A stretch of DNA of 61,193 nucleotides from Orenia metallireducens (lineage in GTDB: Bacteria; Bacillota; Halanaerobiia; Halobacteroidales; Halobacteroidaceae), in assembly GCF_003001995.1 (NCBI RefSeq), contig NZ_PVNB01000024.1:1-61193 (forward strand), read 5' to 3'. The position numbers and the translations under genes are program-made. The notes under the pieces are model-generated. The model was not told the DNA's origin, made no database searches, and was given only the letters and a program-made list of their open reading frames with translations. Below, in pieces: positions 18,683 through 26,506 of the stretch. Each line of letters opens with the position of its first letter. Position 1 is the first letter of the stretch.

Positions 18683-19363
18683 ATGAGAGAGACCACTATT
18701 TCAAATACAGTGCTTGAGAGATTAGCTATTTATTATCGTTCTTTAAAGAGATTAGAAGAGAATAAAGTAGATTATATTTCATCAAAGGAATTGGGAGAAA
18801 TACTAGGGATTAGTTCAGATCAGATAAGACGAGATTTATATGATTTTAGGATGGATATTTCCTATTATCATGACTTTGGAGTCAGAGGCAGGGGGTATCC
18901 TGTTTCGTATTTATTAAAAATTTTAGAGAAGAGCTTAGGCTTGAATAATAACGTAGAGATAGCATTAATAGGAGCAGGAAGCTTGGGTGGAGCTTTGATA
19001 TCCTATGATGAGTTTAAGAAGATTGGCTTAAATATTAAGTATGTCTTTGATATAAATTTTAATAAAGCTATTAGAGATTTAGCTGGTATAGAGTTTTATG
19101 ATGTAGAACAAATTGATGCGATTCTTACTGAAAATCAGGTCAAAATGGCTATTATAGCTGTACCTGCTAAGGCAGCTCAGGATGTTGCTGATATAATAGT
19201 AGAGGCTGGTGTTGAATTGATTTTAAATTTTGCCCCTACTTATATAGAAGTCCCTAATAATGTTATGGTAAGAAATGAGGACCTATCTATTGGTTTAATT
19301 GGACTATCCTATTATCTATCAAACAAAGAGTCAGAATTAACTTTTGTAAAGAATTTGGGATAA
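18683..19363 (+). CDS. rex: Redox-sensing transcriptional repressor Rex (divergent)
   Basis: 226 aa from the ATG at 18683, which has GGGAGG 6 nt upstream; an in-frame TTG at 18665 lacks a site. The winged-helix DNA-binding part (LERLAIYYRSL..ISSKELGEILG..QIRRDL) is followed by the Rex hallmark FGVRGRGYPV and an NAD(H)-binding Rossmann fold with GAGSLGGAL. Rex senses the NADH/NAD+ ratio and represses fermentation genes. Compared with ordinary Rex (RRDxSYFGxxGxxGxGY), about seven extra residues lie between RRDL and the FG..GRGY block. It is followed by a strong terminator. Confidence 0.85.
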   Translation: MRETTISNTVLERLAIYYRSLKRLEENKVDYISSKELGEILGISSDQIRRDLYDFRMDISYYHDFGVRGRGYPVSYLLKILEKSLGLNNNVEIALIGAGSLGGALISYDEFKKIGLNIKYVFDINFNKAIRDLAGIEFYDVEQIDAILTENQVKMAIIAVPAKAAQDVADIIVEAGVELILNFAPTYIEVPNNVMVRNEDLSIGLIGLSYYLSNKESELTFVKNLG

Positions 19364-19434
19364 TTAAAGTAGATAGTTTAACTAAGTTCTAAAACGTTAG
19401 AGTGTTGGAGGTATAGTTGTTAATAGTTTATAGA

Positions 19435-19464
19435 AAAACCCTACTGGAAAACCAGTAGGGTTTT
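19435..19464. terminator. Bidirectional terminator between rex and the cell-wall hydrolase gene
   Basis: AAAACCCTACTGG and CCAGTAGGGTTTT form a 13-bp stem around AAAA. With A/T on both sides it can serve the converging genes. Confidence 0.85.
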
Positions 19465-19470
19465 ATAATT

Positions 19471-19941
19471 TTATTTAGCAAAGATATGCTTGCCTATTTT
19501 ACGAACTGTTCTTCTAGAGTAAATCCATCTAGAAGAAGATGTAGCTGGATTGTAGAAGTAGAGACAGCCATATGTAGGGTCCCAACCTCTGATGGCTGAA
19601 AGGGTTGCTCTAATTGAATCTTCAGTTGGTCTTTGGCTCCAGACAAGTCCATGAGCTACAGGGGTAAAGGCCCAAGGCTGATAAATTACACCTGCAATGG
19701 TATTAGGAAACTTATGGCTTCTGACACGATTCATCATTACCGCTGCTACTGCAACCTTGGCAAGATAAGGCTCACCTTTAGCTTCAGCATGGACGGTGTT
19801 AACCATTAATCTTGTAGTAGGGGATAGACTCCAAAACCATGATGGTGTTTTAGCTTCTGCTAACTTTGCATTATAGTATCCATAGAAGATAGAAACTCCA
19901 ATAAGTAATACTGCTATCAGAATTATAGTTTTTTTCTTCAT
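19471..19941 (-). CDS. SleB/CwlJ-type cell-wall hydrolase
   Basis: 156 aa with one N-terminal membrane segment (about 5-24) and then a Hydrolase_2 domain. Catalytic Glu lies in HAEAKGE (about residues 50-56), followed by VAAVMMNR and GCLYFYNP blocks. This domain is the lytic transglycosylase of spore cortex-lytic enzymes. It lacks the peptidoglycan-binding domain of its neighbour at 21.1 kb. AGGAGG lies upstream of the start on the minus strand. The role is probably germination or remodelling of peptidoglycan. Confidence 0.85.
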   Translation of the reverse strand: MKKKTIILIAVLLIGVSIFYGYYNAKLAEAKTPSWFWSLSPTTRLMVNTVHAEAKGEPYLAKVAVAAVMMNRVRSHKFPNTIAGVIYQPWAFTPVAHGLVWSQRPTEDSIRATLSAIRGWDPTYGCLYFYNPATSSSRWIYSRRTVRKIGKHIFAK

Positions 19942-20051
19942 TTTAGCCTCCTTTAGAAGATTTAAAATCTGATTTCTTTATATAGTTTGTACCACTTTTA
20001 ATATTTTTATAATCTAGTTTAGCAATTGTCTAATATCGTCTCTTAAGAATA

Positions 20052-20762
20052 TTACTCTAACCCATATTGACCATCTTCTTCCCTCTCTTCTGTTTTTAAA
20101 GAAATATAAAGATTACCTGTAGTATCCAAACCTGCATATAATACTTCTTTGTAATCAGTTACCTCTTTATGGGATAACTCTGTCATTAGCCAATCTTTAT
20201 CTAATCCTGCATCCTCTAAATTCTCATTCATGATCTTGCCATCAATTATAAGGTCTTTAGTTAGACCTTTATAGGATGTAGAGAGATTTAAATCCTGTGG
20301 GGTGAGAGCCTGTTTTTGTGATTTTGGGAGTACTGAAATCTTACCATCAAGCTCTACTAGGGCAAACTCAATATCTCCTATATCAAAAATATTCTTCTTC
20401 CTTAATTGCATCATCAATTCATTGATAGTATAACGGGTTTTTCTCATGTTTTCATAAACTATTTTCCCATTTTTAATTAAAACCACAGGCTCAGAATCTA
20501 AATATTTTCGAAATAGATGGCTTTTTAAATGAATAAAATCAGTTAGAATAGTTAATAAAGCAAAGACTGTTAAAACTATAGAAGCAGATAGACTATCAGT
20601 TTTTGTTCCGAGTGCGATATTTCCTGTAATTGTTCCTACAGTAACTCCAATTGCAAAGTCAAAGAAGGTCATTTGAGCAAGTATCTTTCTTCCTATTACT
20701 CTAGTCATAAAGAGTAACAAATAATAGGCTATAGTAGTTTTGATGATTAGAGAAAGTATCAT
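20052..20762 (-). CDS. DUF421-family membrane protein (YetF/YdfS-like)
   Basis: 236 aa with three hydrophobic helices in the first 80 residues, followed by two soluble repeats. The first shows KNGKIVYENMRKTRYTINEL, and the second IDGKIMNENLEDAGLDKDWL, the usual duplicated DUF421 unit. Members of this family (YetF, YdfS, YrbG-type) are often linked to sporulation or stress in Bacilli. It stands between two SleB-like genes, so a link to spores or the cell wall is likely but not shown. Confidence 0.8.
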   Translation of the reverse strand: MILSLIIKTTIAYYLLLFMTRVIGRKILAQMTFFDFAIGVTVGTITGNIALGTKTDSLSASIVLTVFALLTILTDFIHLKSHLFRKYLDSEPVVLIKNGKIVYENMRKTRYTINELMMQLRKKNIFDIGDIEFALVELDGKISVLPKSQKQALTPQDLNLSTSYKGLTKDLIIDGKIMNENLEDAGLDKDWLMTELSHKEVTDYKEVLYAGLDTTGNLYISLKTEEREEDGQYGLE

Positions 20763-20841
20763 ATTTAGTCTCCTTTAACAAATAATCAAATCTAGAAATT
20801 TTAAAAGTATTAACTTGTTATATAGTATTATCTTTTTGTAC

Positions 20842-20875
20842 AAACTTTATATGCAAAAATTTTCGTATAAAGTTT
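20842..20875. promoter_or_regulatory. Inverted repeat between divergent DUF421 and sleB genes
   Basis: AAACTTTATA and TATAAAGTTT, perfect 10-bp arms (12 with a G-U pair) and a 14-nt centre. It lies in the roughly 350-nt divergent gap, about 80 nt before the DUF421 start and 240 nt before sleB. It could be a shared operator or a hairpin; nothing else is clear in the gap. Confidence 0.4.
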
Positions 20876-21115
20876 AGAATAAGAAAAATCAGCTAGATGT
20901 GTTGAGCTAGTAAGAGAGGCACTATATTTATAAATAGTAAGTTGCTAACAGGATATGAGTAAGCAAGGGCTAAAAAGAGTCTTTAATCTTTAAATAGAGT
21001 TATACTTGGAGGGGGTATAATATTTCTGTGATTAATTTTACAATAAATACCTTTGAATGATAAGGACTATATCTGTATAATTAGATTCGTTGATAAAACT
21101 TTGGAGGTGAAAAAT

Positions 21116-21802
21116 ATGAAAAATAAATTTACAATTACTTTTGTGATGATACTAGCTTTGATGATTTTTATGACCTCAGTTGGGGAAGCAGCTGCTTTAG
21201 GCAATAGAATGTTATACTTCGGTACTCGAGGAAGGGATGTTAAAGCTTTACAGAACATGTTAGCAAGTAAAGGATATTTCCATGTTGAGCCTACTGGGTA
21301 TTATGGTCCTATCACCGAAAGAGCTATAATCGAATTTCAAAAGAACTATAATCTAAGAATTGATGGTTTTGCAGGCTATGAAACTATTAGAAAATTAAAG
21401 GGCAATTACAATTTAAATATTAGTAATTCAAATTACCGATTGAATGTAACTGCTGAAGAGATGGATCTATTATTAAGAACAGTTTACTCTGAAGCTAGAG
21501 GAGAGAGCTTTGAAGGACAAGTGGCTGTTGCTTCCGTTGTAATCAATAGGGTGTTAGATGATCGTTTCCCAGATACAATTAAGGGAGTTGTTTTTCAGCC
21601 GTGGGCATTTACAGCTGTCCATGATGGACAGTTCTGGTTAGATCCAGATCCAAGTATGCGTAAAGCTGTAGAAGCAGCCTTAAAAGGATGGGATCCAACT
21701 GGAGGAGCTGTATTTTACTATAATCCAGCTAAAGTAACCTCATATTGGATTTATACACGTCCAATAATCACTAGAATTGGACGTCATTTCTTTGCAGCAT
21801 AA
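21116..21802 (+). CDS. sleB: Spore cortex-lytic enzyme SleB-like
   Basis: 228 aa from the ATG at 21116, preceded by TGGAGGTG at 9 nt; the longer frame from 21053 has no ribosome site and would bury the signal peptide. A signal peptide (residues 1-26) is followed by a peptidoglycan-binding repeat (GTRGRDVKALQNMLASKGYF to IRKLKG) and a Hydrolase_2 domain with YSEARGES (catalytic Glu), VVINRVLDDRFP and YYNPAKVTSYW. This is the domain order of SleB, which breaks muramic-lactam cortex during germination. No ypeB follows. Confidence 0.85.
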   Translation: MKNKFTITFVMILALMIFMTSVGEAAALGNRMLYFGTRGRDVKALQNMLASKGYFHVEPTGYYGPITERAIIEFQKNYNLRIDGFAGYETIRKLKGNYNLNISNSNYRLNVTAEEMDLLLRTVYSEARGESFEGQVAVASVVINRVLDDRFPDTIKGVVFQPWAFTAVHDGQFWLDPDPSMRKAVEAALKGWDPTGGAVFYYNPAKVTSYWIYTRPIITRIGRHFFAA

Positions 21803-21804
21803 TT

Positions 21805-21842
21805 AAAAGAGCCTCTTACTATTAATAGTAAAAGGCTCTTTT
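21805..21842. terminator. Bidirectional terminator between sleB and the converging gene
   Basis: AAAAGAGCCT and AGGCTCTTTT form the outer stem and TTACTATTAATAGTAA the inner part. A and T tracts at either end suit both strands. Confidence 0.85.
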
Positions 21843-22193
21843 CTATTCTTGATTATTTCTATATAAGGTTACTTCAAGTCCTTCTTGGGGTTTATAAGTA
21901 ATGATTGCCTTATCTATCATTAAGCCTACTACAGATAATTCATCACAATAGTCATTTTGTCCAATTAATTCCCAATAATACTCTTCTACTTCAGGCTGCT
22001 TCTCTATATTTAACATTTCTTCTATTTCTTCAAGCTTATCTTGATTTAGATTTGGAGAATTATCTTTAAATTTAATTATTGTCTGTTCTTCGTTGACCTT
22101 GATTTTAATATCTATTTCATCTGCTTGATTATTAAGAGAGAAGGATAGGATTTCATCAAGAATCTTAATTATCTTCATCTTCTCATGCTTCAT
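21843..22193 (-). CDS. Small acidic protein, HATPase-like fold suspected
   Basis: 116 aa from the ATG at 22193, which follows AAGGAG by 9 nt (a TTG one codon upstream is possible). The opening ILDEILSFSLNNQADEIDIKIKVNEEQTIIKFKDN looks like a short histidine-kinase-type ATPase fold, but no complete N, G1 or G2 box is seen. The gene starts 7 nt after the stop of the DUF1576 gene, so the two are probably co-translated. I do not recognise the function; a regulatory or accessory role to the membrane protein is possible. Confidence 0.6.
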   Translation of the reverse strand: MKHEKMKIIKILDEILSFSLNNQADEIDIKIKVNEEQTIIKFKDNSPNLNQDKLEEIEEMLNIEKQPEVEEYYWELIGQNDYCDELSVVGLMIDKAIITYKPQEGLEVTLYRNNQE

Positions 22194-22199
22194 CAATTA

Positions 22200-23462
22200 T
22201 CACTCCTTTTTGAGAGAATCTAATATTGGAAAGAGAATTATCGCTACCAATCCTCCAGCAAAACCATTATTATATAGATTTAATCCGCCATGTAAGTATC
22301 CTATATTCATTACTACAGATAGATGTAAAAAACCTGCAAGTAATCCACTTAAACTGCCAAATACTCCTGTGATTGGGGCTAAAGTTGTAGAGAATAGTAA
22401 TGCTAAGATCAGACCTGGGTCACTAAGCCCCCAAATTTTTGTGACACTACCTAGCAATACTCCACAAATTACAGGTATTGTATTGAAGGGGTGCTTACCA
22501 AAGGCTGAAAAGCCGACAATAGTAAATAAACCACCAACTGTGGGACCATTTAAAGGGCTACCAATAAGAGTTAATATCAACATATAGAGTAAACCCATTA
22601 AGCCCATATTAAGCAGTGTTACTGCAAAGGTATCAAGGGTTACAAAATCGGTTACTATCCTACCTGATCTCTTCCATAATTTCTTTAATCTTTTAAAGGA
22701 CTCTCTATTTAATAGATATCCAATTAGAAGCATCGATAAGAAATAAAATAACAGAAGCATTCTTAGTACTTGAGAATATTGAGTTGTCCAAATTAATTGT
22801 TTATCATACTCTATCCCATAGGAGCGGAATAATGACATTAATAAGGTTCCTATTAGTCCTGCACTAAAGCCTATATTATATAGATTAAATCCTTGGTGGC
22901 TACTCAATAAATGGGAGGCAACTGGTGGGATGATAAATCCTGTAAGTATTCCAATCAGAGCCGCTAAGAATATTCCTTTGTCTGTATAGCCAAATACCAA
23001 GATACTCTGAGTAACAACAGGAGCTAAGGCTGTACTGAATAAAGCCACAATTATAAATTTACTTAAAGGTTCTTTTTGATAAATAGAATAGAGCTTTACT
23101 CCAATAATTACAGGTATTATATTTAATATGTTCTTTCCAAACATAGCAAAGCCCATTACAGTAAAGAGAGCAGCTATACTTATTCCCGTTATTCTGACCT
23201 TGTTTGATTTGAGTAATAATAATGAGAATAAGCCTAAGATACCTGAATTAAGTAAGGTTGCTCCTAACCCCCCAATACCTAAATAGTCGCTAATTAGTAG
23301 GTCGCTAGATAATATAATATTTTTAAAGCCATGATTAATCTCTGTTGGATGCTCAAAGATAAAGGCAGATAATATTAATGAGATAGGGTAGAGGAGTAAG
23401 AGTTTAAATTTTGTTTCCTCAGATATTCGCTTTTTTATGAATTTCTCCTTAATAATATTCAT
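22200..23462 (-). CDS. DUF1576-family polytopic membrane protein
   Basis: 420 aa with about ten to twelve hydrophobic helices and a visible internal duplication. VMGFAMFGKNILNIIPVIIGV recurs, with changes, as IVGFSAFGKHPFNTIPVICGV; GFNLYNIGFSAGLIG recurs as GLNLYNNGFAGGLVA. This inverted or direct repeat layout is common in channels and secondary transporters. Ends and family match DUF1576; the function is unknown. AAGGAG lies before the ATG on the minus strand. Confidence 0.75.
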   Translation of the reverse strand: MNIIKEKFIKKRISEETKFKLLLLYPISLILSAFIFEHPTEINHGFKNIILSSDLLISDYLGIGGLGATLLNSGILGLFSLLLLKSNKVRITGISIAALFTVMGFAMFGKNILNIIPVIIGVKLYSIYQKEPLSKFIIVALFSTALAPVVTQSILVFGYTDKGIFLAALIGILTGFIIPPVASHLLSSHQGFNLYNIGFSAGLIGTLLMSLFRSYGIEYDKQLIWTTQYSQVLRMLLLFYFLSMLLIGYLLNRESFKRLKKLWKRSGRIVTDFVTLDTFAVTLLNMGLMGLLYMLILTLIGSPLNGPTVGGLFTIVGFSAFGKHPFNTIPVICGVLLGSVTKIWGLSDPGLILALLFSTTLAPITGVFGSLSGLLAGFLHLSVVMNIGYLHGGLNLYNNGFAGGLVAIILFPILDSLKKE

Positions 23463-23520
23463 CTCCTTTCAATACAGAGTACTTATGCGTAGAAAACAAG
23501 ATGATTATAACATATAGGTC

Positions 23521-23683
23521 TATAAATTTAAAGTTAAACTTAATGGGAAAATTAAGACAGTAACGAGCGACAAGTGACAAGTGATGAGAAGAGCTTCTTA
23601 CTCGTTACCCGGCACTGATTACTAAAGTGTTGTAATATCTATCTATAACGTCATATTTAAATTTAACTTTAAAATGATAAATT
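23521..23683. repeat. GACACTTT-frame intergenic repeat with GTAACGAG-word core
   Basis: The left flank AAATTTAAAGTTAAACTTAA and the right flank TTTAAATTTAACTTTAAAAT are inverted copies. The inner right frame reads TAAAGTGTTGTAATATCTATC. The core has cagtaacgagcgacaagtg against ctcgttacccggcactg. With the promoter below, it makes up the 413-nt gap upstream of the NifX-type gene. Confidence 0.7.
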
Positions 23684-23793
23684 ATTCCTGATAATTATAT
23701 AGTCAATATATGTTATAGTATGCTATCCGTTTATTTATAGCTAAATATCGAAGTGTCTCTTGTGAAAAATGAACAAATTACTATAATTGGTTA

Positions 23794-23849
23794 TTGACAT
23801 ATGATTATAAGTGGGTTATAATAATCATAAACTAAATTATGAACATATG
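23794..23849 (+). promoter_or_regulatory. Consensus promoter with paired CATATG half-sites (operon 1)
   Basis: TTGACA (23794-23799), a 17-nt spacer and TATAAT (23817-23822). CATATGATTATAA overlaps the -35 box and TTATGAACATATG lies downstream of the -10 (CATATG at 23844-23849). The same arrangement occurs at 30758-30806. Confidence 0.75.
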
Positions 23850-23875
23850 CTAATAATGAAAAAGGGGGCACAGAG

Positions 23876-24241
23876 ATGAAAGTTGCAGTAACAGCTAGCA
23901 ATAATACTGATTTAAATGTAAAAATTGATCTTAAATTTGGGAGAGCACCTTATTTTGTAATAATTGATTTCGATAATGATAAAGTTAACTTTATTGATAA
24001 TTCAGCCAAAGGTGCTACTGGTGGAGCAGGGATTCAAGCTGCCCAAACTATAGTGGATCAAGGTGTTGAAGGATTAATTACTGGTAATGTTGGGCCAAAA
24101 GCCTTTAATGTTTTAAGTAAGGCTAATATTAAAGTATATTCTGCTAAGGAAGAAACAATTAAAGAAGTACTTAGTAAGTATAAAAATAATGATTTAAAAG
24201 AGGTAGCTGCTCCAACAAATAATGGTCATGCTGGAATGTAG
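23876..24241 (+). CDS. NifX/NifB-C-domain-like (MTH1175 family) metal-cofactor protein
   Basis: 121 aa of the dinitrogenase iron-molybdenum cofactor family: MKVAVTASNNTDL start, FGRAPYFVIID, GGAGIQAAQTI and GLITGNVGPKAF blocks, single alpha/beta domain of usual length. Such proteins carry metal-sulfur clusters; the orange protein ORP of sulfate reducers is one. It is the first gene of a run with two ferredoxin-type MinD ATPases, 8 nt upstream of the next gene. AAGGGGG lies before the ATG. Confidence 0.85.
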   Translation: MKVAVTASNNTDLNVKIDLKFGRAPYFVIIDFDNDKVNFIDNSAKGATGGAGIQAAQTIVDQGVEGLITGNVGPKAFNVLSKANIKVYSAKEETIKEVLSKYKNNDLKEVAAPTNNGHAGM

Positions 24242-24249
24242 GTGTTAAG

Positions 24250-25092
24250 ATGAAGATTACAGTTTTAAGTGGCAAAGGTGGTACAGGTAAGACTACTGTA
24301 GCAACTAATTTAGCTTTGTCTTTAACTAATGTTCAATTTTTGGATGCAGATGTAGAAGAACCTAATTCATATATCTTTATTAGACCTGACTTTGGAGAAG
24401 AATACCAACAAGTATTGAGAAAGGTTCCAATAATTGATCAAAATAAATGTAGGGCTTGTCGAAGCTGTGTTGATTTCTGTGAGTATAATGCTCTAGTGCT
24501 ATTAGGAGAAGAAGTACTTATCATTAAAGAGATGTGCCATAGCTGTGGAGGATGTAAGTATATTTGTCCTAAAGAGGCAATTAGAGAAGAGGATAAAGAA
24601 GTAGGTAAGATTAGAGTTGATAAATCAGTTGCAGGAATGGAGTTTTGGCAGGGAGAGCTAAATATTGGTGAAGCTTCAGCAGTACCTGTGATTGAAGCTT
24701 TAAATCAAAAGGTTTCTGAAGATAAAACTGTAATTATCGATGCTCCACCGGGAACCACCTGCCCGACAATAGCAGCAATTTCTGATGCTAACTATTGTAT
24801 TTTAGTAACAGAACCAACACCTTTTGGTCTACATGATCTAAAGATGGCAGTAGAAGTTGTTAAAGAATTGGGTAAACCTTGTGGAATTATAATCAACCGT
24901 TCAGAAGAAGATGCTGATAAATTGATTGAAGATTATGCTAGTAATGAAGGTATTAGTATCTTAACTAAGATTCCTTTTAAAAGAGAGATTGCTAGCTTAT
25001 ACTCACAAGGGACTCCCTTTGTAGAAGAGATGCCTGAATGGAAAGAGAATTTTCAAGAGGTCTTTACCAAAATAAAGCAGGTGGTTGGATGA
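24250..25092 (+). CDS. MinD-superfamily P-loop ATPase with inserted ferredoxin domain (1)
   Basis: 280 aa. The deviant Walker A GKGGTGKTT lies at about residues 8-16. A 2x[4Fe-4S] ferredoxin insert follows (CRACRSCVDFC and CHSCGGCKYIC, about 64-106), then IIDAPPGTTCP (Walker B / switch). This is the COG1149 architecture found next to MTH1175-type proteins in the orp cluster of Desulfovibrio and many anaerobes. It probably loads or moves a metal-sulfur cluster in an ATP- and redox-dependent way. The stop overlaps the next start by ATGA, so translation is coupled. Confidence 0.85.
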   Translation: MKITVLSGKGGTGKTTVATNLALSLTNVQFLDADVEEPNSYIFIRPDFGEEYQQVLRKVPIIDQNKCRACRSCVDFCEYNALVLLGEEVLIIKEMCHSCGGCKYICPKEAIREEDKEVGKIRVDKSVAGMEFWQGELNIGEASAVPVIEALNQKVSEDKTVIIDAPPGTTCPTIAAISDANYCILVTEPTPFGLHDLKMAVEVVKELGKPCGIIINRSEEDADKLIEDYASNEGISILTKIPFKREIASLYSQGTPFVEEMPEWKENFQEVFTKIKQVVG

Positions 25093-25961
25093 AGAAATTA
25101 ACAGTTATCAGTGGTAAAGGTGGTACAGGTAAGACTACAGTAACTGCCAACTTAGCAGCTTTGGCAGATAATTTAATTTTAGCAGATTGTGATGTAGATG
25201 CTCCTAATATGCATCTATTAATGAAGCCTGAGGTAATTGAAGCGGAAGTCTTCAAAGGAGCAAAAGTAGCTGTCAAAGATCAGCTTAAATGTATTGAGTG
25301 TGGTCTATGTAGAGAACTCTGTAACTTTAAAGCCATTACTTCTGATTTTAAAGTAGATGAGATCCGTTGTGAGGGCTGTGGACTATGTGTAGCCAAATGT
25401 CCTAGTGATGCACTAAAGTTAGAGTTAGAAGAGACAGGAGATCTTTACTATTCTCAGACCAAATTTGCTCCAATGGTACATGCTAAGCTAAAGATAGGAG
25501 CTGAAAACTCTGGTAAGCTAGTCAGTCAAGTCAAAGAGAAAGCAGAAAGCTTAGCCCAACAACAAGAGAAGGAGTTGCTTTTAATAGATGGTTCCCCAGG
25601 AATAGGCTGTCCTGTAATTGCTTCTATTAATGGAGTTGATAGTGTGTTAGTTGTAACAGAGCCCACTAAATCAGGATTAGCAGATTTAAAACGAGTTCTA
25701 AAGACAGTTAAGTATTTTAATCTGCCTGCTGTAGTAGCTATTAATAAGTATGATTTAAATCAAGAGATTAGCTTAGAGATAGAGAGTTTCTGTCGGCAAA
25801 TTCAAGTTAAGATAGTGGGTAAGCTTCCTTTTAGCAAAGTAATTGTAGAAGCGATGCAACAAGGGGAGTTGGTAGTAGAATCTGCTCCTGAGAGCAAAGT
25901 TGCTGCTGCTCTTAAAGAACTCTGGCAAGAGCTAAGCTATGAGTTAAGAATTAAGAGTTAA
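25089..25961 (+). CDS. MinD-superfamily P-loop ATPase with inserted ferredoxin domain (2)
   Basis: 290 aa from the ATG at 25089, which overlaps the preceding stop (ATGA); the frame open from 25038 would lie within the upstream gene. It has GKGGTGKTT, then a ferredoxin insert with CIECGLCRELC and CEGCGLCVAKC, and LIDGSPGIGCP. It is a paralogue of the upstream ATPase and the two may act as a heterodimer. The last codons (LRIKS and stop) are formed by the left arm of a 17-bp hairpin made of TTAAGA words. Confidence 0.85.
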   Translation: MKKLTVISGKGGTGKTTVTANLAALADNLILADCDVDAPNMHLLMKPEVIEAEVFKGAKVAVKDQLKCIECGLCRELCNFKAITSDFKVDEIRCEGCGLCVAKCPSDALKLELEETGDLYYSQTKFAPMVHAKLKIGAENSGKLVSQVKEKAESLAQQQEKELLLIDGSPGIGCPVIASINGVDSVLVVTEPTKSGLADLKRVLKTVKYFNLPAVVAINKYDLNQEISLEIESFCRQIQVKIVGKLPFSKVIVEAMQQGELVVESAPESKVAAALKELWQELSYELRIKS

Positions 25962-25986
25962 AAGTTAAAAACTCTTAATTCTTAAC
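25943..25986. repeat. TTAAGAGTTAA-word hairpin covering the 3' end of a CDS
   Basis: GTTAAGAATTAAGAGTT (25943-25959) pairs perfectly with AACTCTTAATTCTTAAC (25970-25986). More copies of the same word follow to 25999. The left arm codes for the last residues of the ATPase. No T-run follows. Confidence 0.75.
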
Positions 25987-26022
25987 TTTTAACTCTTAAC
26001 TAAATAATAAGGAGTGGTTAAT

Positions 26023-26382
26023 ATGAAGATAGCAATACCTAGTCAAGGAAGTACAGTAGCTGGTCATTTTGGTCATTGTCCAGAATTTACTATTGTAGAG
26101 GTTGATAATCAAGAGGTTGTCAGAGAAGAGAGGATAGCCAATCCTGGTCATAAGCCTGGTTTTTTACCTAAATTTCTTCATGGATTAGAGGTTAATGTAA
26201 TTCTTGCTGGAGGGATGGGGCAGAGAGCAGTAGATTTATTTAATCAAAATCAGATTGAAGTAGTTACAGGAGCAAGTGGACTAGTTAAAGATGTAGTTAA
26301 CTCTTATTTAGCCAATAATTTAGAGTTAAAAGATAATATCTGTAACCATGATGATACAGCAGAGCATGAGTGTAGCCATTAG
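26023..26382 (+). CDS. NifX/NifB-C-domain-like metal-cofactor protein (2)
   Basis: 119 aa from the ATG at 26023, which has AAGGAGTG 6-7 nt upstream; the GTG at 26014 lies in the ribosome site. The N-terminus MKIAIPSQGSTVAGHFGHCPEF is the typical one for this family, followed by GGMGQRAVDLF. The His/Cys-rich tail (CNHDDTAEHECSH) could bind metal. It is the second protein of this family in the cluster, as in multi-subunit ORP systems. Confidence 0.85.
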   Translation: MKIAIPSQGSTVAGHFGHCPEFTIVEVDNQEVVREERIANPGHKPGFLPKFLHGLEVNVILAGGMGQRAVDLFNQNQIEVVTGASGLVKDVVNSYLANNLELKDNICNHDDTAEHECSH

Positions 26383-26412
26383 AATTGATAATTAAAAAGT
26401 TAATAGTTAATC

Positions 26413-26470
26413 ATGAAGAATGGAGAAGCTAAGTTCTAGAAGAGTTTAATGCTCCATTCTTCATTTTTGC
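26413..26470 (+). terminator. Word hairpin with T-tract between the NifX-type gene and mrp
   Basis: ATGAAGAATGGAG (26413-26425) pairs with CTCCATTCTTCAT (26452-26464), followed by TTTTTG. It resembles the GAATGGAGAATT hairpin at 18.58 kb. It may terminate the first four genes. Confidence 0.6.
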
Positions 26471-26506
26471 CATAAATTAAGCAATAAACAAGGGAGGTAG
26501 TCGTAG

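Noticed and set aside
22210-22587. 125-codon plus-strand frame opposite DUF1576
   Set aside because: It is a shadow of the membrane-protein gene on the other strand; proline- and lysine-rich with no start signal.
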